The notes under the pieces: model-generated
What the model saw: only the letters and a program-made list of their open reading frames with translations
The model's database searches: none
What the model was told of the DNA's origin: nothing
Shown: one piece after another, positions 49,541-59,324 of the stretch
Numbering within the stretch: position 1 is the first letter of the stretch
How the letters are laid out: the number at the start of each line of letters is the position of its first letter
Assembly: GCF_900176255.2 (NCBI RefSeq)
Contig: NZ_FXEG02000005.1
Span: 1,186,629 to 1,250,628, forward strand
Direction: 5' to 3'
From: Mycobacterium ahvazicum
Lineage (GTDB): Bacteria; Actinomycetota; Actinomycetes; Mycobacteriales; Mycobacteriaceae
Length of the DNA stretch: 64,000 nt
Made by a program: the position numbers and the translations under genes

Positions 49541-50158
49541 ATGGATCCCATGTCCCAGCATGATGAGCACGACGATCTCTCCGCGTTGGACTTCTCCTCC
49601 TACCAGTCCGGATCCGACGACGGCCACGATGACGGGGATGCCCTGGACTTCTCCGCCGCCCACGACAGCAGCGAGGAGTCGGAGGCCGACGCCCTGGACG
49701 CGTACGCGCCGACCGAGCCCGAAGAGGCCGACGACGAGCTGGAGGCCATCGCCGCGACAACCGAGCCTTCCGACGACGACGAGGACGAAGAGGAAGGCGT
49801 CCAGCAGTTCACCGTGACCAACCCGCCCGAGACGGTGTCGGTGTCCGCACTCATCGACGGCCGCACTCAGCGGGTCAAGCTGTCGCCGAAGGCGACGAAC
49901 CTGACCGAGGACGAGCTGGCCGACGAGATCGTGGTGCTGGCCGAGTTGGCGCGGCAAAAAGGGCTGGCCGGGCAGCGCACCTACGTCATGGACAGTGCCG
50001 CCGACAACGCGGGGCTGCAACAACTCACCGACATGGGCTTGGACAGCACCCAGCTGCTGCGTGACTTCGTGGATACCGGCATGCGGTTACCGACGGAGGA
50101 ACAGGCTGAGACGGCACAGGCCGAAGTCTTCGCCGTGCGCTACGCCGCCGATAAATGA
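49541..50158 (+). CDS. espH: ESX-1 substrate chaperone EspH
   Basis: 205 aa, ATG 49541; a second ATG at 49550 could also be used. The N-terminal 80 residues are extremely acidic (DDGDALDFSAAHDSSEESEAD), and the folded part starts near VQQFTVTNPPETVSVSALIDG. Family knowledge: EspH binds EspE and supports its secretion. The acidic region is longer than in M. tuberculosis (183 aa), again matching the unusual EspE-like partner. The stop overlaps the eccA1 start (ATGA). Confidence 0.88.
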   Translation: MDPMSQHDEHDDLSALDFSSYQSGSDDGHDDGDALDFSAAHDSSEESEADALDAYAPTEPEEADDELEAIAATTEPSDDDEDEEEGVQQFTVTNPPETVSVSALIDGRTQRVKLSPKATNLTEDELADEIVVLAELARQKGLAGQRTYVMDSAADNAGLQQLTDMGLDSTQLLRDFVDTGMRLPTEEQAETAQAEVFAVRYAADK

Positions 50159-51876
50159 GCGAGCATCTGGCCGGCCTGTTCGAAAGCGCGGTCGGCATGC
50201 TGCCGGTCTCGGAGTCGCGGGCGCTTGACCTGTTCACCGAGATCACGAACTACGACGAGACCGCATGCGACGCATGGGTCGGCCGGATCCGGTGCGGCGA
50301 CAACGACCGGGTGACATTGTTCCGGGCCTGGTACTCGCGCAAGTACTTCGGGCAGCTGTCGGGCTCTGCCCAGGTCTCGATGAGCGCCCTGGGTGCCCGG
50401 GTTCCGATCGGCGGCCTCTACGGCGACATCACGTATCCGGTCAATTCACCGCTGGCGATCACGATCGGTTTCGCGGTGAACGAAGCGTCGGCGGGTAACT
50501 ACGCGGATGCCCTGGAAGCCGTCGAAGCCAGCCCGACCTCCGGTGCCGAGCACCTGTTGTCGTGGACCAAGGCGGTGGTCTACGGGGAAGGGCAGCGCTG
50601 GACCGAGGTCATCGACGAAGTCCGAGCCGCCGGCAAGTGGCCCGACGCGTTTCTGGCTGCTGCCGCCGGCGTCGCACATGGAGTCGCGGCCGCCAATCTC
50701 GGCTTGTTCACCGAAGCCGAGCGCCGCCTGACCGAGGCGAACTCGTCGCCCGCGGGCGAGGCGTGCGCGCAGGCCATTGCCTGGTACCTGGCGATGACTC
50801 GCCGCGGCCAGGGCAACGAAGAAGCCGCGGTGGCCCTGCTGGAATGGTTGCAGACGACCCATCCGAGCCCCAAAGTTACTGCGGCACTGAAGGATCCGTC
50901 TTACCGCCTGGCGACCACCAGCGCCGAGCAGATCGCCGCCCGAACAGATCCCTGGGATGCGGCAAGTGTCGTGGCCGACACCTCGGGGCGGGAAAAGCTG
51001 CTCGCCGAGGCGGAGACGGAGCTACGCCGGCAGATCGGGCTGACTCGCGTCAAGGATCAGGTGGAGCGCTACCGCGCCGCGACCCAGATGGCCAAAGTTC
51101 GTGCCGCGCGCGGCATGAAGGTCGCACAGGCGAGCAAGCACATGATCTTCACCGGGCCGCCCGGGACCGGCAAGACGACCATAGCCCGCGTGGTGGCCAA
51201 CATCCTGGCGGGTCTGGGCGTCATCCAGGAACCGAAACTCATCGAGACGGCACGTAAGGATTTCGTCGCCGAATACGAAGGACAGTCCGCGGTCAAGTCG
51301 GCGAAGACGATCGACCGCGCCCTGGGCGGTGTGCTGTTCATCGACGAGGCCTACACCCTCGTTCAGGAACGCGAGGGCCGGTCGGACCCGTTCGGTCAAG
51401 AGGCGCTGGACACGCTGCTGGCCCGGATGGAAAACGACCGAGACCGTCTTGTGGTGATTATCGCCGGTTACAGCAACGACATCGATAGACTTCTGGAGAC
51501 CAACGAAGGACTGCGGTCACGGTTCGCCACCCGTATCGAATTCGACTCCTACTCCCCCGAGGAGATTCTCGAAATCGCGAAAGTCATTGCGAAGAACAAC
51601 GACTCGGAGCTCAGCGTGGAGGCGGCCGAGAACCTGCTGGAGGCGGCGAAGCTGCTGAGCCAGCGGACGGTACGCGGCAAAGCCGCGTTGGACATCGCCG
51701 GCAACGGACGCTATGCGCGACAAATGGTGGAGGCCGCAGAGCAATACCGTGACATGCGCTTGACTCAAGCGGTCGACTTCGAGGAACTCGACGCGGACTT
51801 CCTGCGTGAGATCAACGGCGAAGACATGGCCGAGGCGGTGGCATCAGTGCACGCCCGGCTGGCCGTCACCGAGTAG
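50155..51876 (+). CDS. eccA1: ESX-1 AAA+ ATPase EccA1
   Basis: 573 aa, ATG 50155, exactly the M. tuberculosis length. The N-terminal half is a TPR-like helical domain. The AAA+ domain begins near residue 290; Walker A is GPPGTGKTTIARV (about residues 334-346) and Walker B is VLFIDEAYTL (near 395). Sensor and arginine-finger region includes LRSRFATRIEFDSY. Cytosolic; family knowledge links it to PE/PPE chaperone release and to mycolic acid synthesis in M. marinum. Overlaps espH and precedes eccB1 by 3 bp. Confidence 0.97.
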   Translation: MSEHLAGLFESAVGMLPVSESRALDLFTEITNYDETACDAWVGRIRCGDNDRVTLFRAWYSRKYFGQLSGSAQVSMSALGARVPIGGLYGDITYPVNSPLAITIGFAVNEASAGNYADALEAVEASPTSGAEHLLSWTKAVVYGEGQRWTEVIDEVRAAGKWPDAFLAAAAGVAHGVAAANLGLFTEAERRLTEANSSPAGEACAQAIAWYLAMTRRGQGNEEAAVALLEWLQTTHPSPKVTAALKDPSYRLATTSAEQIAARTDPWDAASVVADTSGREKLLAEAETELRRQIGLTRVKDQVERYRAATQMAKVRAARGMKVAQASKHMIFTGPPGTGKTTIARVVANILAGLGVIQEPKLIETARKDFVAEYEGQSAVKSAKTIDRALGGVLFIDEAYTLVQEREGRSDPFGQEALDTLLARMENDRDRLVVIIAGYSNDIDRLLETNEGLRSRFATRIEFDSYSPEEILEIAKVIAKNNDSELSVEAAENLLEAAKLLSQRTVRGKAALDIAGNGRYARQMVEAAEQYRDMRLTQAVDFEELDADFLREINGEDMAEAVASVHARLAVTE

Positions 51877-51879
51877 CGC

Positions 51880-53322
51880 ATGGCGGGGTTTCGGCTCACC
51901 ACCAAGGTCCAGGTCAGTGGCTGGCGCTTCCTGCTGCGGCGGTTGGAGCATGCCATTGTTCGCCGGGACACCCGGATGTTCGACGACCCGCTGTCCTTCT
52001 ACGGGCGGGCGGCGGCGCTGGGCATCGTCATCTCGGTGCTGTTCCTGGTGGGCGCCCTGGCGATGGCGTATTTCAAGCCGCAGGGCAAGCTCGGCGGCGG
52101 CAACTTGTTCGTCGACCGTTCCACCAACCAGCTGTACCTGATGGTGTCCGGGCAGTTGCATCCCGTCTACAACCTGACATCGGCACGCCTGGTACTGGGC
52201 AATCCCGCCGAGCCCACCGTCGTGAAAGCCACTGAGCTGGGCAAGTTCCCCAGGGGCCAGACGGTCGGCATTCCCGGCGCTCCTTATGCCACGCCGGTGT
52301 CGTCGGACTCGGCGTCGGTGTGGGCACTGTGCGACACCGTCACCAAGGCCGAGACCATCAATCCGACCGTCCAGACGTCGGTGATCGCGATGCCGCTGTC
52401 GCTGGACTCCTCCGTGGATGCCCTGCAGCCCAACGAGGCGCTGCTGGCCTACTACCAGGGCAAAGACTGGATCATCACCTCGACCGGCCGGCACGCCACC
52501 GACCTGGCCGACCGCACTCTCACCTCGGCGGTGGGCATACCCGTGAACGCCAAACCGAGCCCACTGTCCACCGCCGTGTTCAATGCGCTGCCCGACGGTG
52601 GATCCTGGCAGCTGACCCCGATCCCGGACGACGGTGCGCCCAATACCCTTGGGCTGCCTGACTTTCTGGTGATCGGGTCGGTGTTCCAGATCCATGCCCA
52701 GTCGGGGCCGCAATATTTCGTGGTGTTGCCCGACGGCGTCGCGCCCATCAACGCCAACACCGCGGTGGCGCTGCGCGCCGCCCAGTCGCACGGACTGGTC
52801 GAGCCGCCGTCGGTGGTTTCGAGTCTGGTGGTCAGGATCCCCGAACGCGTGTACAACTCACCGCTGCCCGACCAGTCGATCAAGATCGTCAACCGGCCGA
52901 ACGAACCGGTGCTGTGCTGGACGTGGGAACGCAAGCCCGGTGAGCAGAATCCCCGGACGGCGGTGGTGACCGGTCGGCATCTGCCGGTGCCGACGTCGGT
53001 GATGGGCCAGGGCATCAAGCAGATCCAGGGTCCGGCAACGGTTTACATCGACGGCGGCAAGTACTTGCAGCTGCAGTCCCCGGATCCCCGGTACGGCGAA
53101 TCGTTGTATTACGTCGACCCGCAGGGCGTGCGGTACGGGATATCCGACCCGAAGGCGGCCGCCTCGCTGGGTCTGCAGTCGCCAAAGCCCGCGCCATGGG
53201 AGATCATTCGACTACTGGTCGACGGTCCGGTGCTGTCCAAAGAAGCCGCCCTGCTGGAGCACGACACGCTGCCCGCCGACCCGAGCCCGCGAAAGTTACC
53301 CGCAGCGCCCGGAGCTGGTTGA
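51880..53322 (+). CDS. eccB1: ESX-1 membrane component EccB1
   Basis: 480 aa, ATG 51880. Single membrane helix at about residues 45-68 (AALGIVISVLFLVGALAMAYF) after a conserved cytosolic head (TTKVQVSGWRFLLRRLEHAIVRRD). The periplasmic part has EccB repeat domains and the Cys pair in VWALCDTV and PVLCWTWER. Family knowledge: EccB forms the periplasmic side of the ESX membrane complex and has been reported to hydrolyse ATP. The stop overlaps the eccCa1 start by 1 bp. Length equals M. tuberculosis. Confidence 0.97.
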   Translation: MAGFRLTTKVQVSGWRFLLRRLEHAIVRRDTRMFDDPLSFYGRAAALGIVISVLFLVGALAMAYFKPQGKLGGGNLFVDRSTNQLYLMVSGQLHPVYNLTSARLVLGNPAEPTVVKATELGKFPRGQTVGIPGAPYATPVSSDSASVWALCDTVTKAETINPTVQTSVIAMPLSLDSSVDALQPNEALLAYYQGKDWIITSTGRHATDLADRTLTSAVGIPVNAKPSPLSTAVFNALPDGGSWQLTPIPDDGAPNTLGLPDFLVIGSVFQIHAQSGPQYFVVLPDGVAPINANTAVALRAAQSHGLVEPPSVVSSLVVRIPERVYNSPLPDQSIKIVNRPNEPVLCWTWERKPGEQNPRTAVVTGRHLPVPTSVMGQGIKQIQGPATVYIDGGKYLQLQSPDPRYGESLYYVDPQGVRYGISDPKAAASLGLQSPKPAPWEIIRLLVDGPVLSKEAALLEHDTLPADPSPRKLPAAPGAG

Positions 53323-55607
53323 TGACGACACGCAAGTTCACCCCATCGGTAACCCGCGGTCCCCGCTTGACGCCGGGCGAGATCGCCGTCGTACCGCCCG
53401 AGGACCTCGGTGTCGATGTCCCGCCCAGCTTTGTCCAGCGGGTCATGCCCTATGTGATGGGTGTGTGCATGCTCGGCATGATCGGCATCATGGTGTTCAC
53501 CGGCACCAAGGCGCTGTCTCCGTACATGATGATGACGCCGCTGATGATGATCATGATGTCGTTGAGCATGGTGGGCGCCGGCGGGGGCGGCGGTGGCAAG
53601 AAGGTGCCCGAGATCAACGCCGACCGCAAGGAGTACCTGCGGTATCTGGCGGGACTTCGCCCCCGGGTGACGTCGTCTGCCACCGCGCAGGTCGCCTTCT
53701 TCAGCTATCACGCACCCCACCCCGACGATCTGCTGTCGATCATCGGCACACCCCGGCAGTGGTCGCGCCCAGCCAGCGCCGATTTCTACGCGGCCACCCG
53801 CATCGGAATCGGTGACCAGCCGGCGGTCGACCGGCTGATGAAGCCGTCGGTCGGCGGCGAGCTGGCGGGCCCGACCGCAGCACCTCAGCCGTATTTGGAG
53901 CCGGTCGCCAACATGTGGGCGGTCAAATTCTTGCGCACCCACGGCCTGATCCATGATTGCCCAAAACTGCTGCAGCTCAGGACATTTCCGACCATCGCCA
54001 TCGGTGGCGACCCGGCCGGGGCGGCCGGATTGCTCACGGCCATGATCTGTCACCTGGCGGTGTTCCATCCGCCGGACCTGCTGGCCATCCGGGTGCTCAC
54101 CGAGACGCCGGATGATCCGGAGTGGTCCTGGCTGAAATGGCTTCCGCACGTGCAGCATCCGACCGACACCGACGCGGCCGGACCGGTCCGGATGATCTCC
54201 GCCCACCCGGAAAGCCTCTCCGATCTCGCGGCCCGCGGCCCACACTCACCGGATTCGACGCCGGGCGGACCCTACGTCGTCGTCGTGGATCTGACCGGCG
54301 GCAAGGCGGGGGTCCCGCCGGACGGCAGGGCCGGCGTCACGGTGTTCACGCTGGGCAACCATCGCGGCTCGAATTATCGGATCAGGGTGGCCGCGGACGG
54401 GACTGCCGACGACCGCCTGCCCGGCCAGCAGTTCCGCCAGGTGACGGCCAGCACCGACCACATGTCGGCGCCGCAGGCGGCACGCATCGCCAGGAAGCTG
54501 GCCGGGTGGTCGATCACCGGCACCATCATCGACAAGAAGGCCAGCACCGGGGCCGCCAAGAAGAAGGTGGCGACCGAGTTCTACCAGCTGGTGGGCGCGA
54601 AAAGCGTCGAGGACATCACGCCGGCACGCTGGAAGATGTTCGCCGACAAGGATCTTGACCGCCTCAAGATCCCATTCGGTCACCAGCTCAAGACCGGCGA
54701 AATCATGACGCTGGACATCAAGGAGGGTGCCGAATTCGGCGGTGGGCCGCACGGCATGCTGATCGGAACCACCGGGTCGGGAAAGTCCGAGTTCCTGCGC
54801 ACCCTCATCCTGTCGCTGGTATCGATCACTCACCCCGACCAGGTGAACCTGTTGCTCACCGACTTCAAGGGTGGCTCGACATTCCTGGGCATGGAAAACC
54901 TTCCGCATACCGCGGCGGTCATCACCAACATGGCCGAGGAAGCCGAGCTCGTCGGCCGGATGGGTGAGGTGTTGACCGGCGAGCTGGACCGGCGGCAGAA
55001 CTTGCTGCGCCAGGCCGGGATCCAGGTCGGTGCGACCGGGGCGCTGTCCGGTGTGGCCGAATACGAGAAGTACCGGGAGCGTGGCGCCGACCTGAAGCCA
55101 CTGCCAACGCTTTTCGTCGTCGTCGACGAGTTCGCCGAGTTGCTGCAAAGTCACCCGGACTTCGTCGGGCTGTTCGACCGGATCTGCCGCGTGGGCCGTT
55201 CACTGCGGGTGCATCTGTTGCTGGCCACCCAGTCGCTACAGACCGGTGGGGCGCGCATCGACAAATTGGAGCCCAACCTCACCTACCGGATCGCGCTGCG
55301 CACCACCAGCTCTCATGAATCCAAGTCGGTGATCGGCACGCCCGAGGCGCAGTACATCACCAACAAGGAAAGCGGCGTCGGGTTCTTGCGGGTCGGCATG
55401 GAAGACCCGGTCAAGTTCAGCACGCTGTACACCGGTGCCACCTACGTTCCGCCGGTGCACACCGAGACCAACGGCGAGGCCGAAAAAGTCGACGGCGCCC
55501 GGCCCGGCGCGCGGGGTATGCAAATTCGGCAATTCACCGCGGCTCCGATTCTTGAAGACCTCGACGATGCGCAAGCACCGGCCGCGCACGGCGGGGTGCC
55601 GGCATGA
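53322..55607 (+). CDS. eccCa1: ESX-1 FtsK/SpoIIIE-type ATPase EccCa1
   Basis: 761 aa from ATG 53322 (MTTRKFTPSVTRGPRLTPGE); the frame is open to 53196 inside eccB1. Two membrane helices near residues 38-85 (VMPYVMGVCMLGMIGIMVF and MMMTPLMMIMMSLSMV). ATPase domain 1 has Walker A GTTGSGKSEFLR near residue 483 and Walker B LPTLFVVVDEFAELL. Forms with EccCb1 the motor of the ESX-1 channel. The C-terminus is shorter and different from M. tuberculosis (ends HGGVPA). Overlaps the eccCb1 start by 4 bp. Confidence 0.97.
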   Translation: MTTRKFTPSVTRGPRLTPGEIAVVPPEDLGVDVPPSFVQRVMPYVMGVCMLGMIGIMVFTGTKALSPYMMMTPLMMIMMSLSMVGAGGGGGGKKVPEINADRKEYLRYLAGLRPRVTSSATAQVAFFSYHAPHPDDLLSIIGTPRQWSRPASADFYAATRIGIGDQPAVDRLMKPSVGGELAGPTAAPQPYLEPVANMWAVKFLRTHGLIHDCPKLLQLRTFPTIAIGGDPAGAAGLLTAMICHLAVFHPPDLLAIRVLTETPDDPEWSWLKWLPHVQHPTDTDAAGPVRMISAHPESLSDLAARGPHSPDSTPGGPYVVVVDLTGGKAGVPPDGRAGVTVFTLGNHRGSNYRIRVAADGTADDRLPGQQFRQVTASTDHMSAPQAARIARKLAGWSITGTIIDKKASTGAAKKKVATEFYQLVGAKSVEDITPARWKMFADKDLDRLKIPFGHQLKTGEIMTLDIKEGAEFGGGPHGMLIGTTGSGKSEFLRTLILSLVSITHPDQVNLLLTDFKGGSTFLGMENLPHTAAVITNMAEEAELVGRMGEVLTGELDRRQNLLRQAGIQVGATGALSGVAEYEKYRERGADLKPLPTLFVVVDEFAELLQSHPDFVGLFDRICRVGRSLRVHLLLATQSLQTGGARIDKLEPNLTYRIALRTTSSHESKSVIGTPEAQYITNKESGVGFLRVGMEDPVKFSTLYTGATYVPPVHTETNGEAEKVDGARPGARGMQIRQFTAAPILEDLDDAQAPAAHGGVPA

Positions 55608-57358
55608 GCACCGAGGCGAAGGGGAAACCGCTGAGCGAGGTGATCCTGGACCAACTCAGCACCGTCGAGTCGCGGGCATACAAGATGTGGTTGCCGCCGT
55701 TGACTCATCCCACCGCCGTAGACGAACTGGTCAAGCGCGCCGAGCTACGACCGTTGTACTTCCCGCTCGGAATCATGGACGAGCCGCGCCGGCATCTCCA
55801 AGAACCTTGGGGCGTAGACGTTTCCGGCGGTGGCGGCAACATCGGCATCGGCGGTGCACCGCAGACCGGGAAGTCCACGCTGTTGCTGACCCTGATTCTG
55901 TCGGCCGCCGTCACCCATACCCCGCGACAGGTCCAGTTTTACTGCATCGACCTCGGCGGTGGCGGGTTGATGTATCTGGACAATCTGCCGCACGTCGGTG
56001 GGGTGGCCACCCGGTCGGAACCCGATCGCGTGATGCGCGTGATCGCCGAGGTGCAAGCCGTTCTGCGGCAGCGAGAAGCCACCTTCAAGGAGCACCGGGT
56101 CGGCTCGATCGCGAGCTACCGCGAATTGCGCGCGGATCCCAGCCAACCCGTGGCCGCCGATCCGTTCGGCGATGTGTTCCTGGTCATCGACGGATGGCCG
56201 GCGTTCGTCGCCGAATTCCCCGACCTGGAGGCGAACGTCCAGACCCTGGCCGCGCAGGGCCTGTCGTTCGGCATCCACACCATCATCACCACGCCGCGGT
56301 GGACGGAATTGAAGTCACGGGTACGCGACTACCTCGGCACCAAGATCGAGTTCCGGCTCGGTGATGTCAACGACACCCAGCTGGACCGCGCCACCCGGGA
56401 TATTCCGGCGAACCGCCCTGGCCGGGGCATGTCGATCGAGAAACACCACCTGATGATGGGTGCGCCCCGACTCGACGGCGTCAACAGCACCGACGGCCTG
56501 GTCGAGGCACTCACGGTCGCGGTGAACCACATCGCGTCCCACACCACCGAGGAAGCACCCCGGGTCAGGGTGCTGCCCGAACGCATCCATCTGTACGAAC
56601 TGGATCCGGAACCACCCGGGCCGGAATCCGACTACCGCACTCGCTGGACGATCCCGGTCGGCGTCCGCGAGACGGACCTGACGCCGGCGTACGCCCACCT
56701 GTACGCGGCGAACCACATCCTGATCTTCGGTGCGGCCAAGTCGGGCAAGACAACCATTGCTCATGCCATTGCCCGCGCCATCTGTGCCCGCAACAGTCCA
56801 GACCAAGTGCGCTTCATGTTGGCCGACTACCGGTCCGGACTACTGGACGCGGTGCCCGAAAGCCACCTACTCGCCGCGGGCGCCATCAACCGCAACGCTC
56901 AGTCGCTGGACGAGTCGATCAAAGCGCTCGCGATCAACCTACAAAAGCGGTTACCGCCGGCCGATCTGACCGCCTCCCAGTTGCGGTCGCGGTCGTGGTG
57001 GACGGGATTCGATCTTGTGCTTTTGGTCGACGATTGGCACATGATCGTCGGCGCGTCCGGAGGGATGCCTCCAATGATGCCGTTGGCTCCATTGTTACCG
57101 GCCGCTTCAGATATCGGATTGCACATCATCGTTACCTGCCAAATGAGCCACGCGTATAAGTCGACCATGGACAAGTTCGTCGGCGCGGCCTATGGTGCCG
57201 GGTCTCCGACGCTGCTGCTGTCCGGCGACAAGGCGGACTTCCCCTCAAGGGAGTTTCAGGTCAAGCGTCGGCCCCCTGGCCAGGGAATTCTCGTGACACC
57301 CGACGGCAAGGACGTCATCCAGGCCGCCTACATCGATCCCCCAGAAGAAGTGCACTGA
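55604..57358 (+). CDS. eccCb1: ESX-1 ATPase EccCb1
   Basis: 584 aa, ATG 55604 (MSTEAKGKPLSEVILDQL). Carries ATPase domains 2 and 3 of the split EccC. Walker A-like GAPQTGKSTLLL lies near residue 85 and GAAKSGKTTIAHAI near residue 377. VFLVIDGWPAF and DLVLLVDDWHMI are the Walker B segments. It recognises the C-terminal tail of EsxB, the MGF end of which is kept in this window. Cytosolic, held at the membrane by EccCa1. Followed by a 278-bp gap where PE35 would normally be. Confidence 0.97.
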   Translation: MSTEAKGKPLSEVILDQLSTVESRAYKMWLPPLTHPTAVDELVKRAELRPLYFPLGIMDEPRRHLQEPWGVDVSGGGGNIGIGGAPQTGKSTLLLTLILSAAVTHTPRQVQFYCIDLGGGGLMYLDNLPHVGGVATRSEPDRVMRVIAEVQAVLRQREATFKEHRVGSIASYRELRADPSQPVAADPFGDVFLVIDGWPAFVAEFPDLEANVQTLAAQGLSFGIHTIITTPRWTELKSRVRDYLGTKIEFRLGDVNDTQLDRATRDIPANRPGRGMSIEKHHLMMGAPRLDGVNSTDGLVEALTVAVNHIASHTTEEAPRVRVLPERIHLYELDPEPPGPESDYRTRWTIPVGVRETDLTPAYAHLYAANHILIFGAAKSGKTTIAHAIARAICARNSPDQVRFMLADYRSGLLDAVPESHLLAAGAINRNAQSLDESIKALAINLQKRLPPADLTASQLRSRSWWTGFDLVLLVDDWHMIVGASGGMPPMMPLAPLLPAASDIGLHIIVTCQMSHAYKSTMDKFVGAAYGAGSPTLLLSGDKADFPSREFQVKRRPPGQGILVTPDGKDVIQAAYIDPPEEVH

Positions 57359-57636
57359 CCACCTGGAGCAGGCGGTTAGGATTATCCCAACGCTCATTAC
57401 GGGAGCCGGAACCGAAACGCGATAAACCGCGCCGGGGACTGCATTGTGCGATTAAGATTTTCACTGCGACAGAATGGTTTGCGTTTACTCAGAATTTGAT
57501 ATTCGTTCACGTGTAATTCGAGGAGGGCCGGCCAAAATGCGCCCCACCCCGCATTGTTCGAACGAGCGAAACTTTCGTGTAACAGCAGACCCCGAGAACT
57601 AACGCACCACATACCTCGTACCAAGGGAGACCGAGC
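57359..57636. other. eccCb1-PPE68 gap, no PE35 gene
   Basis: 278 bp of low-GC sequence with stops in all frames. No PE-type N-terminus (ending in YxxxD/E) can be read on either strand. It probably holds a promoter for PPE68-esxB-esxA; the ribosome site AAGGGAG is just upstream of 57637. Confidence 0.7.
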
Positions 57637-58881
57637 ATGCTGTGGCACGCTATGCCACCGGAGCTGAACACCGCACGGCTGATGGCCGGCGCGGGTCCTT
57701 CGCCGATGCTCCAGGCCGCCGCGGGCTGGGAGGCGCTGGCCGCCAGCCTGGAGGCCGAGGCCGCCGAATTGGCCGCGAGCATGACCGCTCTGTCGGGAGC
57801 GTGGACCGGAACCGGCAGCGAGCGCGCGACGGCCGCGGCCGCGCGGATGGTCACGTGGTTGCAGACTGCCGCGGCGGCCGCGCAGAAGCGCGGCATGCAG
57901 GCCGCCGCACAGGCCGCCGCCTACGTGAAGGCGTTGGGAATGACGCCGTCGCTGCCGGAGATCGCGACGAACCACATCACCCACACGGTCCTGACGGCCA
58001 CCAACTTCCTGGGCATCAACACGATGCCGATCGGATTCAACGAGGCGGACTACTTCGTCCGGATGTGGAACCAGGCCGGCGGCGTGATGGATGTCTATGC
58101 CGCCGAGACCGCCGCCAACACCGTCTTCGAACCGCTTCCCGAGATGTCACCGATCCTCGCACCGGGCATGGACGCGGCTGCCGAAGCTGAGGCCCAGGCC
58201 GGGGCAGCGGCGCTGCTGAACTCGCTGTCCGACGAAGCCGCCGACCCCGGTAGCTTAGGTTCCTCGACTCTGCTCCAGGCGGCCAAGGACGCCGCCGGCG
58301 ACGACGATCTGACCCCCACACCCTCTGGGGTGAACCAGGTTTCGCAGTTGATGAACGGGCTGGGGCAGCTGAGCGGACCGATGCAGCAACTCATGCAGCC
58401 GCTGCAGCAACTGACATCGATGGCCGGTCAGTCCGGCGGCATGGGCAGTTCAACCTTGGGCGACCTCACCGTGGGTGGCGGCAAAGTCGGCGGCGAGCTC
58501 GGTAAGGGTGGCGCGCAGATGGGTCTGATCGGGGCACCGCCGTTGTCGTCGCATCCGCTGCTGGGCGGCTCGGGCCCGAGCGTCGGCATGGGGCTGATGC
58601 ACGCGGAGCAGCTTCCGGGCTCCGGCCTGAGCGGACCCCGCACGTCGATGATGAGCCAGTTGCTCGACAAGCCCGGCGCAGTCGTCGCGCCTGCCGGCGC
58701 GGGCGCCGGCTCGACGGCGGGCACCGGCGCCGCGCCGCTCGGTGCGGGTGCCGGCGCCCAATCCAGCGCTGGTTCCAGGGCCGGGATGGCGGCCCCGGTC
58801 GCGCTTGCGCGCGAAGAGGAAGAAGGCACCAACCTCCACTACGACGAGCTGCACGGCATCGACGACGGAGACGACTGGTGA
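57637..58881 (+). CDS. PPE68: ESX-1 PPE-family protein PPE68
   Basis: 414 aa, ATG 57637. The N-terminal 175-residue PPE domain is close to M. tuberculosis PPE68 (MLWHAMPPELNTARLMAGAG, then AWTGTGSERA with the WxG turn, and NFLGINTMPI). The rest is Gly/Ser/Ala rich and ends in an acidic tail DDGDDW as in M. tuberculosis. Family knowledge: PPE68 normally pairs with PE35 and EspG1, is located at the envelope and affects EsxA secretion. The PE partner gene is missing here. It precedes esxB by 88 bp. Confidence 0.95.
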   Translation: MLWHAMPPELNTARLMAGAGPSPMLQAAAGWEALAASLEAEAAELAASMTALSGAWTGTGSERATAAAARMVTWLQTAAAAAQKRGMQAAAQAAAYVKALGMTPSLPEIATNHITHTVLTATNFLGINTMPIGFNEADYFVRMWNQAGGVMDVYAAETAANTVFEPLPEMSPILAPGMDAAAEAEAQAGAAALLNSLSDEAADPGSLGSSTLLQAAKDAAGDDDLTPTPSGVNQVSQLMNGLGQLSGPMQQLMQPLQQLTSMAGQSGGMGSSTLGDLTVGGGKVGGELGKGGAQMGLIGAPPLSSHPLLGGSGPSVGMGLMHAEQLPGSGLSGPRTSMMSQLLDKPGAVVAPAGAGAGSTAGTGAAPLGAGAGAQSSAGSRAGMAAPVALAREEEEGTNLHYDELHGIDDGDDW

Positions 58882-58969
58882 GCATCCACCACAACAGACT
58901 TCCCGGCCGCCCGGGCCGGAAGACTTGCCATCACTTGGCGAGGACAGAGCACACAGAAAGTAGTTCAAC

Positions 58970-59281
58970 ATGGCAGAAATGAAAACTGATGCCAGTACCC
59001 TCAGCGCCGAGGCCGGGAACTTCGACCGGATCGGTGGCGAGCTTCAGGGTGTCATCAAGAGTGTAGAGCACACCGGCGGCGAACTCGCCGGCCACTGGAC
59101 CGGCCAGGCCGGCTCGGCCGCGCAGGCCGCGCTGCAGCGCTTCCAGGAAGCCGGCAACGCGCAGATCAAGGCGCTCACCGACATTCACGAGAAGATCAGC
59201 CACGCCGGCGTCCAGTACCAGCGCGCCAACGAAGAGCAGGCCTCCAACCTGCACTCGACCGCCGGCAACATGGGCTTCTGA
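58970..59281 (+). CDS. esxB: WXG100 protein EsxB (CFP-10)
   Basis: 103 aa, ATG 58970. Helix-turn-helix partner of EsxA. The WxG turn is W43TG45. The end of the C-terminal arm reads YQRANEEQASNLHSTAGNMGF: the export motif YxxxD/E has Asn at the fifth place instead of Asp/Glu, although Glu follows. The final MGF, which EccCb1 recognises, is present. It is three residues longer than the M. tuberculosis protein, the extra residues lying in the C-terminal tail. Co-transcribed with esxA, 43 bp ahead. Confidence 0.96.
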   Translation: MAEMKTDASTLSAEAGNFDRIGGELQGVIKSVEHTGGELAGHWTGQAGSAAQAALQRFQEAGNAQIKALTDIHEKISHAGVQYQRANEEQASNLHSTAGNMGF

Positions 59282-59324
59282 GCCCACCTAACCCCTCAGC
59301 TTTAGAAAGAAACGGAGACAAATC

